A DNA stretch of 64,000 nucleotides, from assembly GCF_022513565.1 (NCBI RefSeq), contig NZ_JAKWBE010000032.1:1-64000 (forward strand), read 5' to 3'. Shown piece after piece: positions 18,232 to 27,900 of this stretch. Position numbers and translations under genes: made by a program. The notes under the pieces were generated by a model that saw only the letters and a list, made by a program, of their open reading frames with translations, had not been told where the DNA came from and made no database searches. Numbering within the stretch: position 1 is the stretch's first letter; each line of letters begins with the position of its first letter. Source of the stretch: Streptomyces gilvus. Its GTDB lineage: Bacteria; Actinomycetota; Actinomycetes; Streptomycetales; Streptomycetaceae.

Positions 18232-19001
18232 ACGACGCTCCGGTGTCCGAGCCGCTCCGACAGTTCGGCGGCGCCCTTGGCGGCCAGCTGCTCCAGCTCG
18301 GCGCGGCGCTCCTCGCTCCAGCGGATCATGGGGACGGAGATGGACAGCGCGGCGACGACCTGGCCCGTACGGTCCTTCACGGGCGCCGCCACACAGCTGA
18401 CGTCCGGGTTGGACTCCCGGTTCTCCACCGCGAGGCCGCGCTGCCGGATCTGGGCGAGGGTCTCGCGCAGGGCGGCCGGGTCGGTGATGCTGTTGGGAGT
18501 CATCGCGACAAGCCGGGCGTCGTCCGGGATGCGCGCGGAGAGTTCCTGCTCCGGAAGGGAGGCCAGCAGCATCTTCCCGACGGACGTGCAGTGGGCGGGC
18601 AGCCGGCGGCCGGCGGCGGACACCATGCGCACCGCGTGCGTGGAGTCCACCTTGGCGATGTAGATGACGTCGGTGCCCTCCAGGATCGCCACGTGCACGG
18701 TCTCGTCGCAGGTCTCGGCGACGGACCGGGCGACCTGCTGCCCCTCGGCGGCGAGGTCCAGCTGCTCGGCGTAACGGCTGCCGAGCTGATACGGCCGTAC
18801 GCCGAGCCGGTAGCGGCCGGGCTGCCCCGGGACCTGGACGATGTACGACCGGGCGGCGAGCGTGGTGACCAGCTCGTGCACGGTGGTGCGCGGCAGCTGC
18901 AGCTTGCGCACGATGTCGGGGGCGGAGAGCGTCCCGTCCCCGTCGAGGAAGAGCTCGAGAATGTCGAGAGCTCGGGTCACGGCAGGCACCAGGCGTCCCA
19001 C
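18228..19001 (-). CDS. IclR family transcriptional regulator
   Basis: 257 residues from a GTG at 19001 with GGGAGGGGG upstream. The N-terminal winged helix (LDILELFLDGDGTLSAPDIV, then PRTTVHELVTTLAARSYIV) is followed by the IclR effector domain with HCTSVGKMLLASLPEQEL (about residue 134) and GLAVENRESNPDVSCVAAPV (about 200), where the ligand pocket lies. It is the first gene of an operon with the SMP-30 lactonase, the usual arrangement for sugar-acid catabolism control. The imperfect palindrome at 19031-19055 is its probable own operator. Confidence 0.93.
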   Translation of the reverse strand: MGRLVPAVTRALDILELFLDGDGTLSAPDIVRKLQLPRTTVHELVTTLAARSYIVQVPGQPGRYRLGVRPYQLGSRYAEQLDLAAEGQQVARSVAETCDETVHVAILEGTDVIYIAKVDSTHAVRMVSAAGRRLPAHCTSVGKMLLASLPEQELSARIPDDARLVAMTPNSITDPAALRETLAQIRQRGLAVENRESNPDVSCVAAPVKDRTGQVVAALSISVPMIRWSEERRAELEQLAAKGAAELSERLGHRSVV

Positions 19002-19030
19002 AACCGGCCCCCTCCCTTGATTATCTGGGC

Positions 19031-19055
19031 GTCTGTGTTCGAAATTTCAACAGAC
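19031..19055. promoter_or_regulatory. Candidate IclR operator
   Basis: The perfect core palindrome GAAATTTC (19041-19048) is flanked by GTCTG and CAGAC at the outer ends. It lies 30-54 bases upstream of the IclR start, between it and the divergent reductase gene, so binding could affect both. GAAATTTC-centred palindromes are typical for IclR-family proteins. Confidence 0.5.
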
Positions 19056-19172
19056 GATCGGCATGACGAACACAGGCTAACGAGGCGCGTTTGCCCGGGC
19101 AATGGTTCTGCGCTTCCGTTTGGCCGGTCCATGCCCCAACCTGTACCGGTGGGCGAGCTGAGTGAGGGGTCG

Positions 19173-20210
19173 ATGGACGAACCCGTGCTGGTGACCGGTG
19201 GCAGTGGGTTTGTCGGGAGTCATCTGGTGCGGCGGCTGCTGGAGCGGGGGTATCGCGTCCGGGCCACTGTTCGCGGCGTCGGCAACGCCGCCAAGGTCGC
19301 GCCGCTGCGGGCCATGCAGGACGGGCATCCCGGACGGCTCGACCTGTTCGAGGCCGATCTGCTGGTCGAGGGGGCCTTCGACGAGGCCATGAAGGGGTGT
19401 GAGGTCGTTTTCCATGTGGCCTCGCCCTTCTTCATGCCGGAGAAGATCAAGGACGGGCAGCGGGACATGGTCGAGCCCGCGCTGAGCGGCACGCGGAACG
19501 TCGTCGGGAGCGTGGAGCGGACGCCGAGTGTGCGGCGGCTGGTTTTCACGTCCACCGTCGGTGCGATCTTCGGGGACTACGCGGACGTGCTGGAGATGGA
19601 GGGGCGGGTGTTGAGGGAGGGATACGTCAACACCACCAGCACCGTGGAGAACAACCCGTACCACTACGCCAAGACCGTCGCGGAACAGGCCGCCCGGGAG
19701 GCCGAGAAGCGGCAGGACCGGTGGCGCATGGTCGCCGTCAACCCCGGTCTGGTGCTCGGGCCCTCGCTCACCCCCGCCTCCGAGTCCGGCAGCCTCTTCC
19801 TCCTGGAGGAGCTGTTCAAGGGGTACTTCTTCTACGGCGCCCCCGACTTCAGCTTCACCACGGCCGACGTACGGGACGTGGCGGACGCCCACATCGCCGC
19901 GGCCGAGACTCCGGAAGCGCGCGGCCGGTACATCGTCGCCGCCGAGGAGATGACCTCCTTCTACGACATGGCCCGGATCATCCGGGGCCGGTATCCGAAG
20001 GACCTGCGGCTGCCACGAACTCGCCTACCACACTGGCCCGTTCGCGTGCTCGGCCCCGCCTTCGGACTGACCCAGGACTACATCCGCAAGCATCTCGGCA
20101 TCCGGTTCCGGGTCGACAACAGCCGCAGCGTCGGGGAGTTGGGGGTCAGCTACCGGCCCATCGAGGAGACCGTGCTGGACCACTACGAGGCGTGGCGGGC
20201 GCAGCGCTGA
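19173..20210 (+). CDS. Extended SDR NAD(P)-dependent reductase/epimerase
   Basis: 345 residues. The start at 19173 follows TGAGGGG; an ATG at 19131 in frame is possible. The Rossmann dinucleotide motif is VLVTGGSGFVGSHLVRRLLE at residue 5, and the active-site tyrosine and lysine are in NPYHYAKTVAEQAA (about 168). The phrases VVFHVASPFFM and VRRLVFTSTVGAIFGD place it near dihydroflavonol 4-reductase and related hydroxy-ketone reductases rather than sugar epimerases. It probably reduces a carbonyl with NADPH. The stop is one base from the stop of the convergent PucR-type gene. Confidence 0.87.
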   Translation: MDEPVLVTGGSGFVGSHLVRRLLERGYRVRATVRGVGNAAKVAPLRAMQDGHPGRLDLFEADLLVEGAFDEAMKGCEVVFHVASPFFMPEKIKDGQRDMVEPALSGTRNVVGSVERTPSVRRLVFTSTVGAIFGDYADVLEMEGRVLREGYVNTTSTVENNPYHYAKTVAEQAAREAEKRQDRWRMVAVNPGLVLGPSLTPASESGSLFLLEELFKGYFFYGAPDFSFTTADVRDVADAHIAAAETPEARGRYIVAAEEMTSFYDMARIIRGRYPKDLRLPRTRLPHWPVRVLGPAFGLTQDYIRKHLGIRFRVDNSRSVGELGVSYRPIEETVLDHYEAWRAQR

Positions 20211-20211
20211 A

Positions 20212-21453
20212 CTAACTCCGTCCCTTCTCCCCCAGCACTCCCCTCAACCTCTGTGCCCTCAGCACCAGTTCCAGTTCGAAGCGGCGGTCCGGGTCGTCGA
20301 TCTCGTCTCCCCACAACTCGCGGATCTGCCGCAGGCGGTAGCGCACCGTCTGCGGATGGACGCCGAGGCGGGCCGCCACCTCCGGCGCCCCGCCTCGCGT
20401 CTCCAGCCACGCCAGTAACGTCTCCGCCAGCCGGCGTCCGTGCGTGGGACCGCAGTGGGCCAGGGGAGCCAGACAGCGCAGGGCCAGGTCGTCGATCAGC
20501 TCCTCGGGCTGCAGGAGCACCAGGGCCTCGGTGTGTTCCGTGCAGTACAGGACGTCCCCGGCCGGCAGCAGCCGCCGTTCCATCAGCCGTACGGCCGCCT
20601 CGGCCCAGCGCAGTGACTTCGCCGCGTCGGCCAGGGGGACGGGCGGGCCGATCGCCCCGGACCAGCCGGTCAGCGCGCGGTGCAGGAGCTCGGAGCGGCC
20701 GGCCGCGTCCGGTTCGGGCACGACCATACGGGGCTGCTCGTACTCCATGTCGAGCAGCACCCCCTGTCCGACGGCGGGGGCGACCGCCTCCCGCGCCGGG
20801 CGGAGCAGGACGCCGACGGCGACCTTGCGGGGCAGGGGCCAGCCGACGCGGGCGGCGCGCTCGGTCAGCGCGTCGGCCGTGTCGCCCCGGTGGTGCTCGT
20901 CCAACAGCAGTTCCATCAGGCGCCGTTGGAGGCGCAGACGCTCCCCGGCCTGTCGGGCGGCCGCCTCCGCGTAGCCCCGTACGGACTGGTCGACCAGTCC
21001 GTCGAGGTACTCGTAGCCCGCGTCGACGAGTTCGTACATCGCGGGCGGCGGGATCTCGACGCGCTGGCCGATCTCGGCGAAACGGCGCCAGGCGAGGCGT
21101 ACGCCCATGCGGTAGATCGCCTGCAGCGAGTCGAGGCTGCGCCCGTGCAGGCCCTCGCCCCTGCCGAACTCCTGGAAGACGCCCGGGGGGACCGTCGGGC
21201 GGCCCTCCGAGGTCTCCAGGTGCTGGACGAAGACCTCGATGGCGCGGCGGATTCCGACCAGGGCCATCGGTTCGCCCGACTCGTCGAGGACGACGGGCAG
21301 ATGCGGGTACTCGCGGCGGATCTCGCGCAGGATCTCCTCGGCGAGCGCGGGTGCCTCCGCCATGGCGATGGCGGCGAACCGGCGGACCTGGAGGCGGGGG
21401 ACGTCGTGCCAGGCCGAGCGGGTGGTGACGGCGGGTGAGCGGGCCGGCCCCAC
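20212..21453 (-). CDS. PucR/CdaR-type transcriptional regulator
   Basis: 413 residues from a GTG at 21453 with GGGGAG upstream. The C-terminus carries the PucR helix-turn-helix domain: LAETLLAWLETRGGAPEVAARLGVHPQTVRYRLRQIRELWG. The centre resembles the GGDEF-like fold seen in CdaR proteins, and the N-terminus (LARRFAEIGQ-type helices) resembles the RsbRD-like domain common in actinobacterial members. Such proteins usually activate catabolic or secondary-metabolic genes. Its target is unknown; the small membrane protein upstream shares its orientation only 3 bp away. Confidence 0.85.
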   Translation of the reverse strand: MGPARSPAVTTRSAWHDVPRLQVRRFAAIAMAEAPALAEEILREIRREYPHLPVVLDESGEPMALVGIRRAIEVFVQHLETSEGRPTVPPGVFQEFGRGEGLHGRSLDSLQAIYRMGVRLAWRRFAEIGQRVEIPPPAMYELVDAGYEYLDGLVDQSVRGYAEAAARQAGERLRLQRRLMELLLDEHHRGDTADALTERAARVGWPLPRKVAVGVLLRPAREAVAPAVGQGVLLDMEYEQPRMVVPEPDAAGRSELLHRALTGWSGAIGPPVPLADAAKSLRWAEAAVRLMERRLLPAGDVLYCTEHTEALVLLQPEELIDDLALRCLAPLAHCGPTHGRRLAETLLAWLETRGGAPEVAARLGVHPQTVRYRLRQIRELWGDEIDDPDRRFELELVLRAQRLRGVLGEKGRS

Positions 21454-21456
21454 CGG

Positions 21457-21609
21457 TCAACTCCCCTGCTGGGCTTGCTCGTAGGTGATCAGGGGGGTGT
21501 TGGGCTGGTGGGGCGTGGCGTCGAGCAGGGCGACGATGCCGAGGGCGGCGCCCACGGCGAGGGCCGCGGCGGCCACGACGGTCAGCGCGGCGGCGAGCAG
21601 TCTGGACAT
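21457..21609 (-). CDS. Small membrane protein, DUF2613-like
   Basis: 50 residues: one strong membrane helix (LLAAALTVVAAAALAVGAAL) and a short polar tail ending in TYEQAQQGS. The start at 21609 has GAGAGG upstream; a longer in-frame version from 21705 begins with unlikely sequence. The size and layout match the DUF2613 proteins of Streptomyces, of unknown function. The gene ends 3 bp before the PucR regulator start, so both are probably on one transcript. Confidence 0.65.
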   Translation of the reverse strand: MSRLLAAALTVVAAAALAVGAALGIVALLDATPHQPNTPLITYEQAQQGS

Positions 21610-21774
21610 CGCAGGGTCAGCCTCTCTGTCCGAAAGGTCGTCCCCACCCGGTGGTCCCACCCCAGCCTGTCGGCCCAGTCTCGACAAGCATTGACACCCC
21701 GTCAAGAGGGGCCTACGGTTCCCGCCCCAAGAGCGGCCCGAACTCCGTCAACCTTTCGCCCCTGGAGTATCCGG

Positions 21775-22752
21775 ATGCGCCGTACAGCCTCACCCCTCTC
21801 TCTGATTCTGCTGGGAATCGGCACGTTTCTGCTGGTCCTGGCGCCGATGCTGGTCTGGTACGTCGAGCCGCGGGCCGCCGTGAACCCGATCGACATCGAC
21901 ACGACCGCCGTGTACCGCGGCACCGGCAGCTACTTCGACACGGACGAGATCAAGACCGTGCACGACAAGCGGATCACCGTCACCCAGCAGGTGCGCGGCA
22001 ACGTCGCGGACAGCGAGAAGAGCGGCGACGCGGTGTGGGACGTGACGACGACCGTCGACACCGACAAGTCGCTGCCGGCCGCCGACCCGCACGACGCGCT
22101 GGAGTTCTTCCTCAACCGGTGGGTGACGAACCGGCGGACCAACCAGCCCGTGCACTGCTGCAAGGAGAATCCCTACTTCGAGGGCGACGCCTATCTCAAG
22201 TTCCCCTTCGACGTGCACAAACGCTCCTACACCTGGTGGGACAACTCGCTCGGCGACACCGTGGTGCTGCACTACCGGGGTACGAAGAAGGTCCAGGGGT
22301 ACACGGGTTACCGGTTCACCGGAACCGTCGCGCCCACGAAGATCGGGACGCGCCTGGTGCCGGGCACGATCGTCGGCCAGCAGAACAAACCGCAGGTCCT
22401 GGCCGAGGAGTGGTACTCCAACCACGGCATCGAGCTGGTCGTCGACCAGCGCACCGGGCGGGTGCTCTACGCCCAGGTCGGCCCGCGCCGGACCCTGCGC
22501 GCGCCCGGCTCGAAGAAGGACGCCGTGGTGCTGCTCGACAGCCGGAAACTGGGGTTCACCACGGGGACGCAGAAGGCCCAGGTGAAACTGGCGAAGAAGG
22601 AGAGCGGTCAACTGCGCATGGTGGGTGAGACGTTGCCGGTCGGTGCGGCTGTGGCCGGATTCGTACTGGCGGCGATTGGTGGTGCTCTGGTGGTACGAGG
22701 ACGCAAGCGTCCCGAGTCGCCCGAATCATCCGCACCTCAGCTCACGATGTGA
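21775..22752 (+). CDS. DUF3068 / PorA-family membrane-anchored envelope protein
   Basis: 325 residues. Start at 21775 with CTGGAG upstream. One N-terminal membrane helix (LSLILLGIGTFLLVLAPMLVWYV) and one C-terminal helix (VGAAVAGFVLAAIGGALVV) enclose a roughly 270-residue extracytoplasmic domain with a CC pair (QPVHCCKENPYFEGDAYLKF) and TWWDNSLGDTVVLHYRGTKKVQGYTGYRF-type sequence, the DUF3068 signature. The family is actinobacterial and function is unknown; some databases call it PorA-like. It stands in front of a glycosyltransferase-rich operon, so a role in the cell envelope is likely. Confidence 0.82.
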   Translation: MRRTASPLSLILLGIGTFLLVLAPMLVWYVEPRAAVNPIDIDTTAVYRGTGSYFDTDEIKTVHDKRITVTQQVRGNVADSEKSGDAVWDVTTTVDTDKSLPAADPHDALEFFLNRWVTNRRTNQPVHCCKENPYFEGDAYLKFPFDVHKRSYTWWDNSLGDTVVLHYRGTKKVQGYTGYRFTGTVAPTKIGTRLVPGTIVGQQNKPQVLAEEWYSNHGIELVVDQRTGRVLYAQVGPRRTLRAPGSKKDAVVLLDSRKLGFTTGTQKAQVKLAKKESGQLRMVGETLPVGAAVAGFVLAAIGGALVVRGRKRPESPESSAPQLTM

Positions 22753-22946
22753 CATGACGTCAGTTCTAATAAAGCCGGAAATTGTCACGTCGGTGAGTAG
22801 CCGTGGCGGACGGCTCGGCGAAAACTGTCCAACCCCACCCGAGCACAACCCGTCCACATCCCCCGCCCAGGAAGAGCTCAGTCCCCCCACAGCGAGTCCG
22901 GAAAGCCACCTCTGAGTTCCGCACCCTGAGACGAGTTGGAGCACCC
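22753..22946. other. Leader region of the envelope operon
   Basis: This 194-bp gap contains the perfect palindrome TGACGTCA (22755-22762) and an AT-rich patch (TTCTAATAAAG) that is unusual in this GC-rich window. They could mark an internal promoter with an operator, but I found no -35/-10 pair with correct spacing. Confidence 0.3.
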
Positions 22947-24095
22947 ATGCCCCAGCACGTGCCTTCCTCGCTGCACGCCGCACATCCCCCGGCGCCGCAG
23001 CACCTCCCGGCGCTCCCCCCACAGCCGCGCCGAATCGTTTTCCTCGCCCATCGGGACCTGGACAACCCGGCGGCCGGCGGCTCCGAGCTGCTGGTCGACC
23101 GGCTCGCCGAGGGGCTCACCGCCCTCGGCCACCAGGTGACCCTGATCTGCGGCGGACCCGCGTCCTACCGCGACTACCGGGTCGTCTCCGCCGGTGGCGA
23201 GTTCGCCCACTTTCTGCGCGCCCGCGGTGCCTTCGCCCGGCAGGTCGGGGAGACCGATCTGCTGGTCGAGGTCTGCAACGGCATGCCGTATCTGGCGCCC
23301 TACTGGCACCACGGGCCCACGGTGTGCCTGGTCAACCACGTGCACACCGATCTGTGGAGGATGCGGTTCGGCGGGCCCCTCACGCCGGCCGCCCGGCTCG
23401 GCCGAAGACTGGAGCAGTGGGCGCTGACCGGTGCCCAGCACCGGAGCCTGCTGGTCGCGGTCTCCCCCTCCACCGCGCACGCGCTGCGGTCGATCGGCGT
23501 CGAACGGGACCGCATCCGTGTCGTCCACAACGGTGTGGAGGAGCCGGGCCCCCGCGCCGACCGTTCGCCGGAGCCGCTGTTCGTGGCGGTGGGGCGGCTG
23601 GTGGAGTACAAGCGGATCGATCTGCTGCTCAGACTCTGGGAGCGGGTGCGGCCGGTGACCGGCGGCCGGCTGGTCATCGTCGGCGACGGACCCGAACGGG
23701 AGCGGCTTCAGCAACTCGCCGGTCCTGATGTGGAGTTCGCCGGCCATGTCTCCGATGCCGAGAAGCACCGGCTGCTGTGCGCCGCCTGGCTGCTGCTGCA
23801 TCCCTCCGCCGTGGAGGGCTGGGGGCTGGTGGTCACGGAGGCGGCGGCGCGGGAGACGCCGACGGTCGCCTTCGACGTGCCGGGGCTGCGGGACTCCGTC
23901 GTGGACGGGGAGACCGGTGTCCTCGTGCAGGGCGAGTCCTCGTTCGCCGCGGCCTGGTGCACGCTCGCCCTGTCGGGCCGCCGCCGCGAGGCGATGGGCA
24001 AGGCGGCACGTGACCGGGCGGCGCGTTTCCGCTGGCACCGCACCGTCAGACAGTTCCGCGCGGTGGCCGCAGAGGCGGTTCGGGGCGGCCCATGA
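22947..24095 (+). CDS. GT4-type glycosyltransferase
   Basis: 382 residues; the start at 22947 follows GTTGGAGC. The N-terminal Rossmann domain starts with RIVFLAHRDLDNPAAGGSEL (glycine-rich acceptor loop), and the donor domain has VAVGRLVEYKRIDLLLRLWE (about 215), LVIVGDGPERERL (about 240) and the GT4 nucleotide-sugar signature HPSAVEGWGLVVTEAAARETPTVAF with its EX7E glutamates (about 285-295). It transfers a sugar from a nucleotide donor with retention. First gene of a run coupled by 4-bp overlaps, so it acts in the same envelope pathway as the AftD-like protein. Confidence 0.9.
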   Translation: MPQHVPSSLHAAHPPAPQHLPALPPQPRRIVFLAHRDLDNPAAGGSELLVDRLAEGLTALGHQVTLICGGPASYRDYRVVSAGGEFAHFLRARGAFARQVGETDLLVEVCNGMPYLAPYWHHGPTVCLVNHVHTDLWRMRFGGPLTPAARLGRRLEQWALTGAQHRSLLVAVSPSTAHALRSIGVERDRIRVVHNGVEEPGPRADRSPEPLFVAVGRLVEYKRIDLLLRLWERVRPVTGGRLVIVGDGPERERLQQLAGPDVEFAGHVSDAEKHRLLCAAWLLLHPSAVEGWGLVVTEAAARETPTVAFDVPGLRDSVVDGETGVLVQGESSFAAAWCTLALSGRRREAMGKAARDRAARFRWHRTVRQFRAVAAEAVRGGP

Positions 24096-24907
24096 CGCCT
24101 CATCACCGTATCGGCGAGGGTCGTACGCGACTGCGGGAGCATCGTGGCCTGTCGCGCGGTTCCCCGCGCCCCTTCGGGGCGCTGAAGGACCCCTCCTTTC
24201 GACGTTCCCTTGCCCTCCTTCGGGCCTTCCGGCACGAGCAGGACGACCCCGACGGCTGTTACGGGCTGCTCGCCCGGGACGCCGCCGACCAGGTCGAGGC
24301 CTACGGGGGGTCCGTCGCCGGGCGTACGGTCGTGGACGTCGGGGGCGGGGGCGGCTGGTTCACGGAGGAGTTCCGGCGGCGGGGCGCGCACGCGTACCTC
24401 TTCGAACCGGACGTACGGGAGCTCGGTGAGAAGCCGCCCGACGGCGCCGTGATCGCGGACGGCTATCTGCTGCCGCTCGCCGACGGGGTCGCGGACGTCA
24501 CCTTCTCCTCCAACGTGCTGGAGCATGTCGCCGACCCGCAGACCTTCCTCAGCGAACTGGCGCGCGTGACCCGGCCCGGCGGCCTGATCTACGTGTCGTT
24601 CACCAACTGGCTGTCGCCCTGGGGCGGCCACGAGTGGGCGCCCTGGCACTACTTCGGCGCCGAGCGGGCCCGCGCCCGCTACCGGCGCCGTACCGGAAAG
24701 CCCGCCAAGCACACCCTCGGCGAGAACCTGTTCGCCGTCCACATCGGCACCACCCTGCGGCAGGTGCGCGCCCGCGACGACGTCACGGTCGTCTCGGCGC
24801 GCTCCCGCTACTGGCCGTTCCTCGCCGAGACCGTAGTGAAGGCCCCCGGCATCAGGGAGCTGGCCACCTGGAACCTCCTTCTCATCCTCCGGCGGTGTCC
24901 ACCATGA
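24092..24907 (+). CDS. Class I SAM-dependent methyltransferase
   Basis: 271 residues, coupled to the glycosyltransferase by ATGA. The SAM site is RTVVDVGGGGGWFTEEF (about residue 75), the acidic loop AYLFEPDVREL, and FSSNVLEHVADPQTFLSELA is the usual motif IV-V region; PGGLIYVSFTNWLSPWGGHE follows. The first 30 codons are odd: they are encoded by a widespread Streptomyces intergenic hairpin repeat (24150-24182), so the true N-terminus is uncertain, though no later start precedes the SAM site. Substrate unknown; neighbours suggest a sugar or lipid of the envelope. Confidence 0.85.
   Translation: MTPHHRIGEGRTRLREHRGLSRGSPRPFGALKDPSFRRSLALLRAFRHEQDDPDGCYGLLARDAADQVEAYGGSVAGRTVVDVGGGGGWFTEEFRRRGAHAYLFEPDVRELGEKPPDGAVIADGYLLPLADGVADVTFSSNVLEHVADPQTFLSELARVTRPGGLIYVSFTNWLSPWGGHEWAPWHYFGAERARARYRRRTGKPAKHTLGENLFAVHIGTTLRQVRARDDVTVVSARSRYWPFLAETVVKAPGIRELATWNLLLILRRCPP
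24150..24182. repeat. Streptomyces-type GC hairpin repeat inside a coding 5' end
   Basis: The segment GCGGTTCCCCGCGCC followed by CCTTCGGGGCGC has the form of the short repeat found scattered between genes in many Streptomyces genomes. GCGCCCC and GGGGCGC (24166-24182) form a perfect stem with a TTC loop. Here it lies just inside the start of the methyltransferase gene and is translated as RGSPRPFGAL. Confidence 0.6.
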
Positions 24908-27900
24908 CGACGACCACGGTCCAGGCTCCCCCTCCGGCAGCCGTCCCCACCACCGCGGCCACCGCGGGTCCTCCCGAGGGACCGCGGTCGCGGCGCTGGC
25001 TGGCGGGGTTCTGGGCCGTGGTGTTCGTGCTGTTCCTGGTGGTGCACCCGGGGCGGCAGACCTTCGACACCAAGCTGGGTGTGACCATCGACCCGGGCGC
25101 GTTCTTCTCCGACCTGGGGCAGTTGTGGCACGACCAGGGGTCCTTCGGCGGGATCCAGGACCAGTACGCCGGTTATCTGTGGCCGATGCTGCCGTTCTAC
25201 TGGCTGGCGCACGTGCTGCACCTGCCGGTGTGGCTGGCGGAGCGGCTGTGGCTGTCGCTGATCGTGTCGGTGGCCTTCTGGGGCGCCCTGCGGCTGGCCG
25301 AGCGGCTGCGGGTCGGCAGCGGCGGATCGCGGCTGCTCGCCGGGATCGCGTACGCGCTGTGGCCGATGTTCACGATCGTCGTCGGCTCCACCTCGGCCGC
25401 CGCGCTGCCCGGCGCCTTTCTGCCGTGGGTGCTGCTGCCGCTGACCGACGAGCGCTACAGCGCGCGGGTCGCCGCCCTGCGCTCGGCGCTCGTCGTGCCG
25501 TTCATGGGCGGTGTCAACGGCGCCTCCACGCTCGCCTCGCTGCTGCCGGTGGGGCTGTATCTGCTGTCCCGGCCGCCGGGTCCACGGCAGCGGAAGCTGA
25601 TCGCGTGGTGGGTGCCGGGTGTGGTCGTGGCTACGGCCTGGTGGTGGATCCCGCTGCTGATGCTCGGCGTCTACGGCGAGAACTTCCTTCCCTACGTGGA
25701 GACTTCGCAGACCACCACGGCCACCATGTCGGCGACGGAGGCACTGCGCGGGGCCGGCAACTGGGTCGCGTATCTGCACTTCGGACAGGCGTGGCTGCCG
25801 GCCGGGTGGACGGTCGCCGCGTCCGTGATCGTCATCGTCTGCTCGGCGCTGGCGGCCGGGCTCGGCCTCGCGGGGCTGGCCAGACGGGACATACCGGAGC
25901 GGCGCTGGCTGGTGCTGACCGTGGTGTCGACCGTGCTGGTGCTGCTCGCCGGGTACGGCGGCGCGTTCGGCGCACCCTTCCACGGAGTCGTGCAGGACTG
26001 GCTGAACGGCTGGCTGGTCCCCTTCCGCAACATCTACAAGTTCCAGACGGGCCTCGCCCTGGCGCTGGTGCTGGGCCTCGCCCATCTGGTGGGCGTGGCC
26101 GCCGAACCGCGCGGCGCCCGGCCGGTACGGGGCCGCCGGTTCGCGCCGCTGATCGCTGCGGTGCTGATCCTCCCGGGTCTGCTGTGGCCGTATCTGAACG
26201 GGTCGATCCTCAACCCGGGGTCCTTCCAGGAGCTGCCCAAGTACTGGAAGACCACGGCGAGTTGGCTGGAGAAGTACTCCCCCGACTCGCGTGCCCTGGT
26301 GGTCCCGGCCACCGCGCACGGCCTCTACAGCTGGGGCTCCCCCATCGACCAGCCCCTCGACGTCCTCGCCAAGTCCCGCTGGGCGCAACGGGATTACGTC
26401 CCCTTCGGCACCCCCGGCAACCGGCGCGCGATGGACGCCGTCGAGGACGCGCTGGCCTCCGGAAGCGATGTCCCGGGGCTGGCCGACTATCTCAGCCGGG
26501 CCGGCATCTACTACGTCGTCGTCCGCAACGACCTCGACCCGAACCAGATCGGTTCGGTGCCGACCACGACCGTGAAGCGGACGCTGGAACAGTCCGGGTA
26601 CGTCCGGGTGACGGGCTTCGGGCCGGTGATGACGGGCGGCGTGATCGCCCATGACGCGCCGCTCCAGGTGGAGGGACTGTACCCGCGCCGGCGCGCGGTG
26701 GAGATCTACGAACCCACCGACAAGAACGTCCCGCGCCCCGGCCAGGCGCGTCTGCTGTCCGTGGCCGACACGGCCGTCGTCTCCGGCGGCCCCGAGGCGC
26801 TGCTGCCGCTCGCCTCCCAGCTGCGCGACCGGGCGACCGTACTGACCGGCGACAACACTCCCGGTCTCGGCACCCCGTCCCTGCAGATCGTCGGCGACGG
26901 ACTGCGGCGCGCGGACACCCGGTTCGGACTGGTCAGCGCCAACACGTCCTACACCTACACCAGTTCGGAACGGAACTCGCCGGACGCCACCCAGGACGCC
27001 GGCAGGAAGCCGCACCAGATCCTCCCCGTCAAGGGCCTCGACCACCAGACGGTGGCCCAGCTGCGCGGCGCCCGCACGGTGACCGCGTCCTCCAGCGGCA
27101 ACTGGCTGTTCTACCTGCCCCAGTACGACCCCGTGAACGCCTTCGACGGCAACCCGGACACCGCGTGGGCGGAGGGCGCGCCCGGCTCGCCGGACGGGCA
27201 GTGGCTGCGGATCGGCTTCAGCGGGACGTACGACATGCCGTCGTCGTTCAAGGTGACCCCGCTGCCGCAGGAGAGCGTGCGGTCGGCGGCGACGAAGGTG
27301 CGGGTGGAGACGGAGAAGGGGTCCAGGACCAGTTTCCTCCAGCCGAGCGGCCAGACGCAGACCATCAAGGCGCCGGCGGGCGCGACGAGTTGGATGAAGC
27401 TCACGATCGTCGAGTCGGTGGCCCGCCGCACCGGCCTCACCGGGGCCGGCTTCTCCGAGATCGCCCTGCCCCACGTCCAGGTGACGCGGGTCCTGCGGCT
27501 GCCGACGGACGCGGACAACGCCGACGCCTCGGCCACGGAGATCTCCCTGCACCGCACCCCCGACCCCACCGGCCTCTCCGCGACCGGTACGGAGAACGGG
27601 CTGCACCGCTCCTTCACCACGCCCACGGCGGGGACGTACACGATGAAGGCCGAGGCGGTTCCGGTGACCGGTGCGGCGCTGGACAGGCTGCTCTACCGGG
27701 TCGCCCCCGACCAGCAGAACCGCATCGTCGCGACCGCCGACTCCACGGCGGCCCTCGGTGCGGGTCTGACCGCGCGCAACCTCACCGACGGCGACCTGAC
27801 CACGGCGTGGATCGCGGGCGACCGGCCCACCATCCACCTCAGCTGGAGCGGCAAACAGCCCATCGGGGAGATCGTGCTCGCTCCCGCGGGCGGGCTGTCG

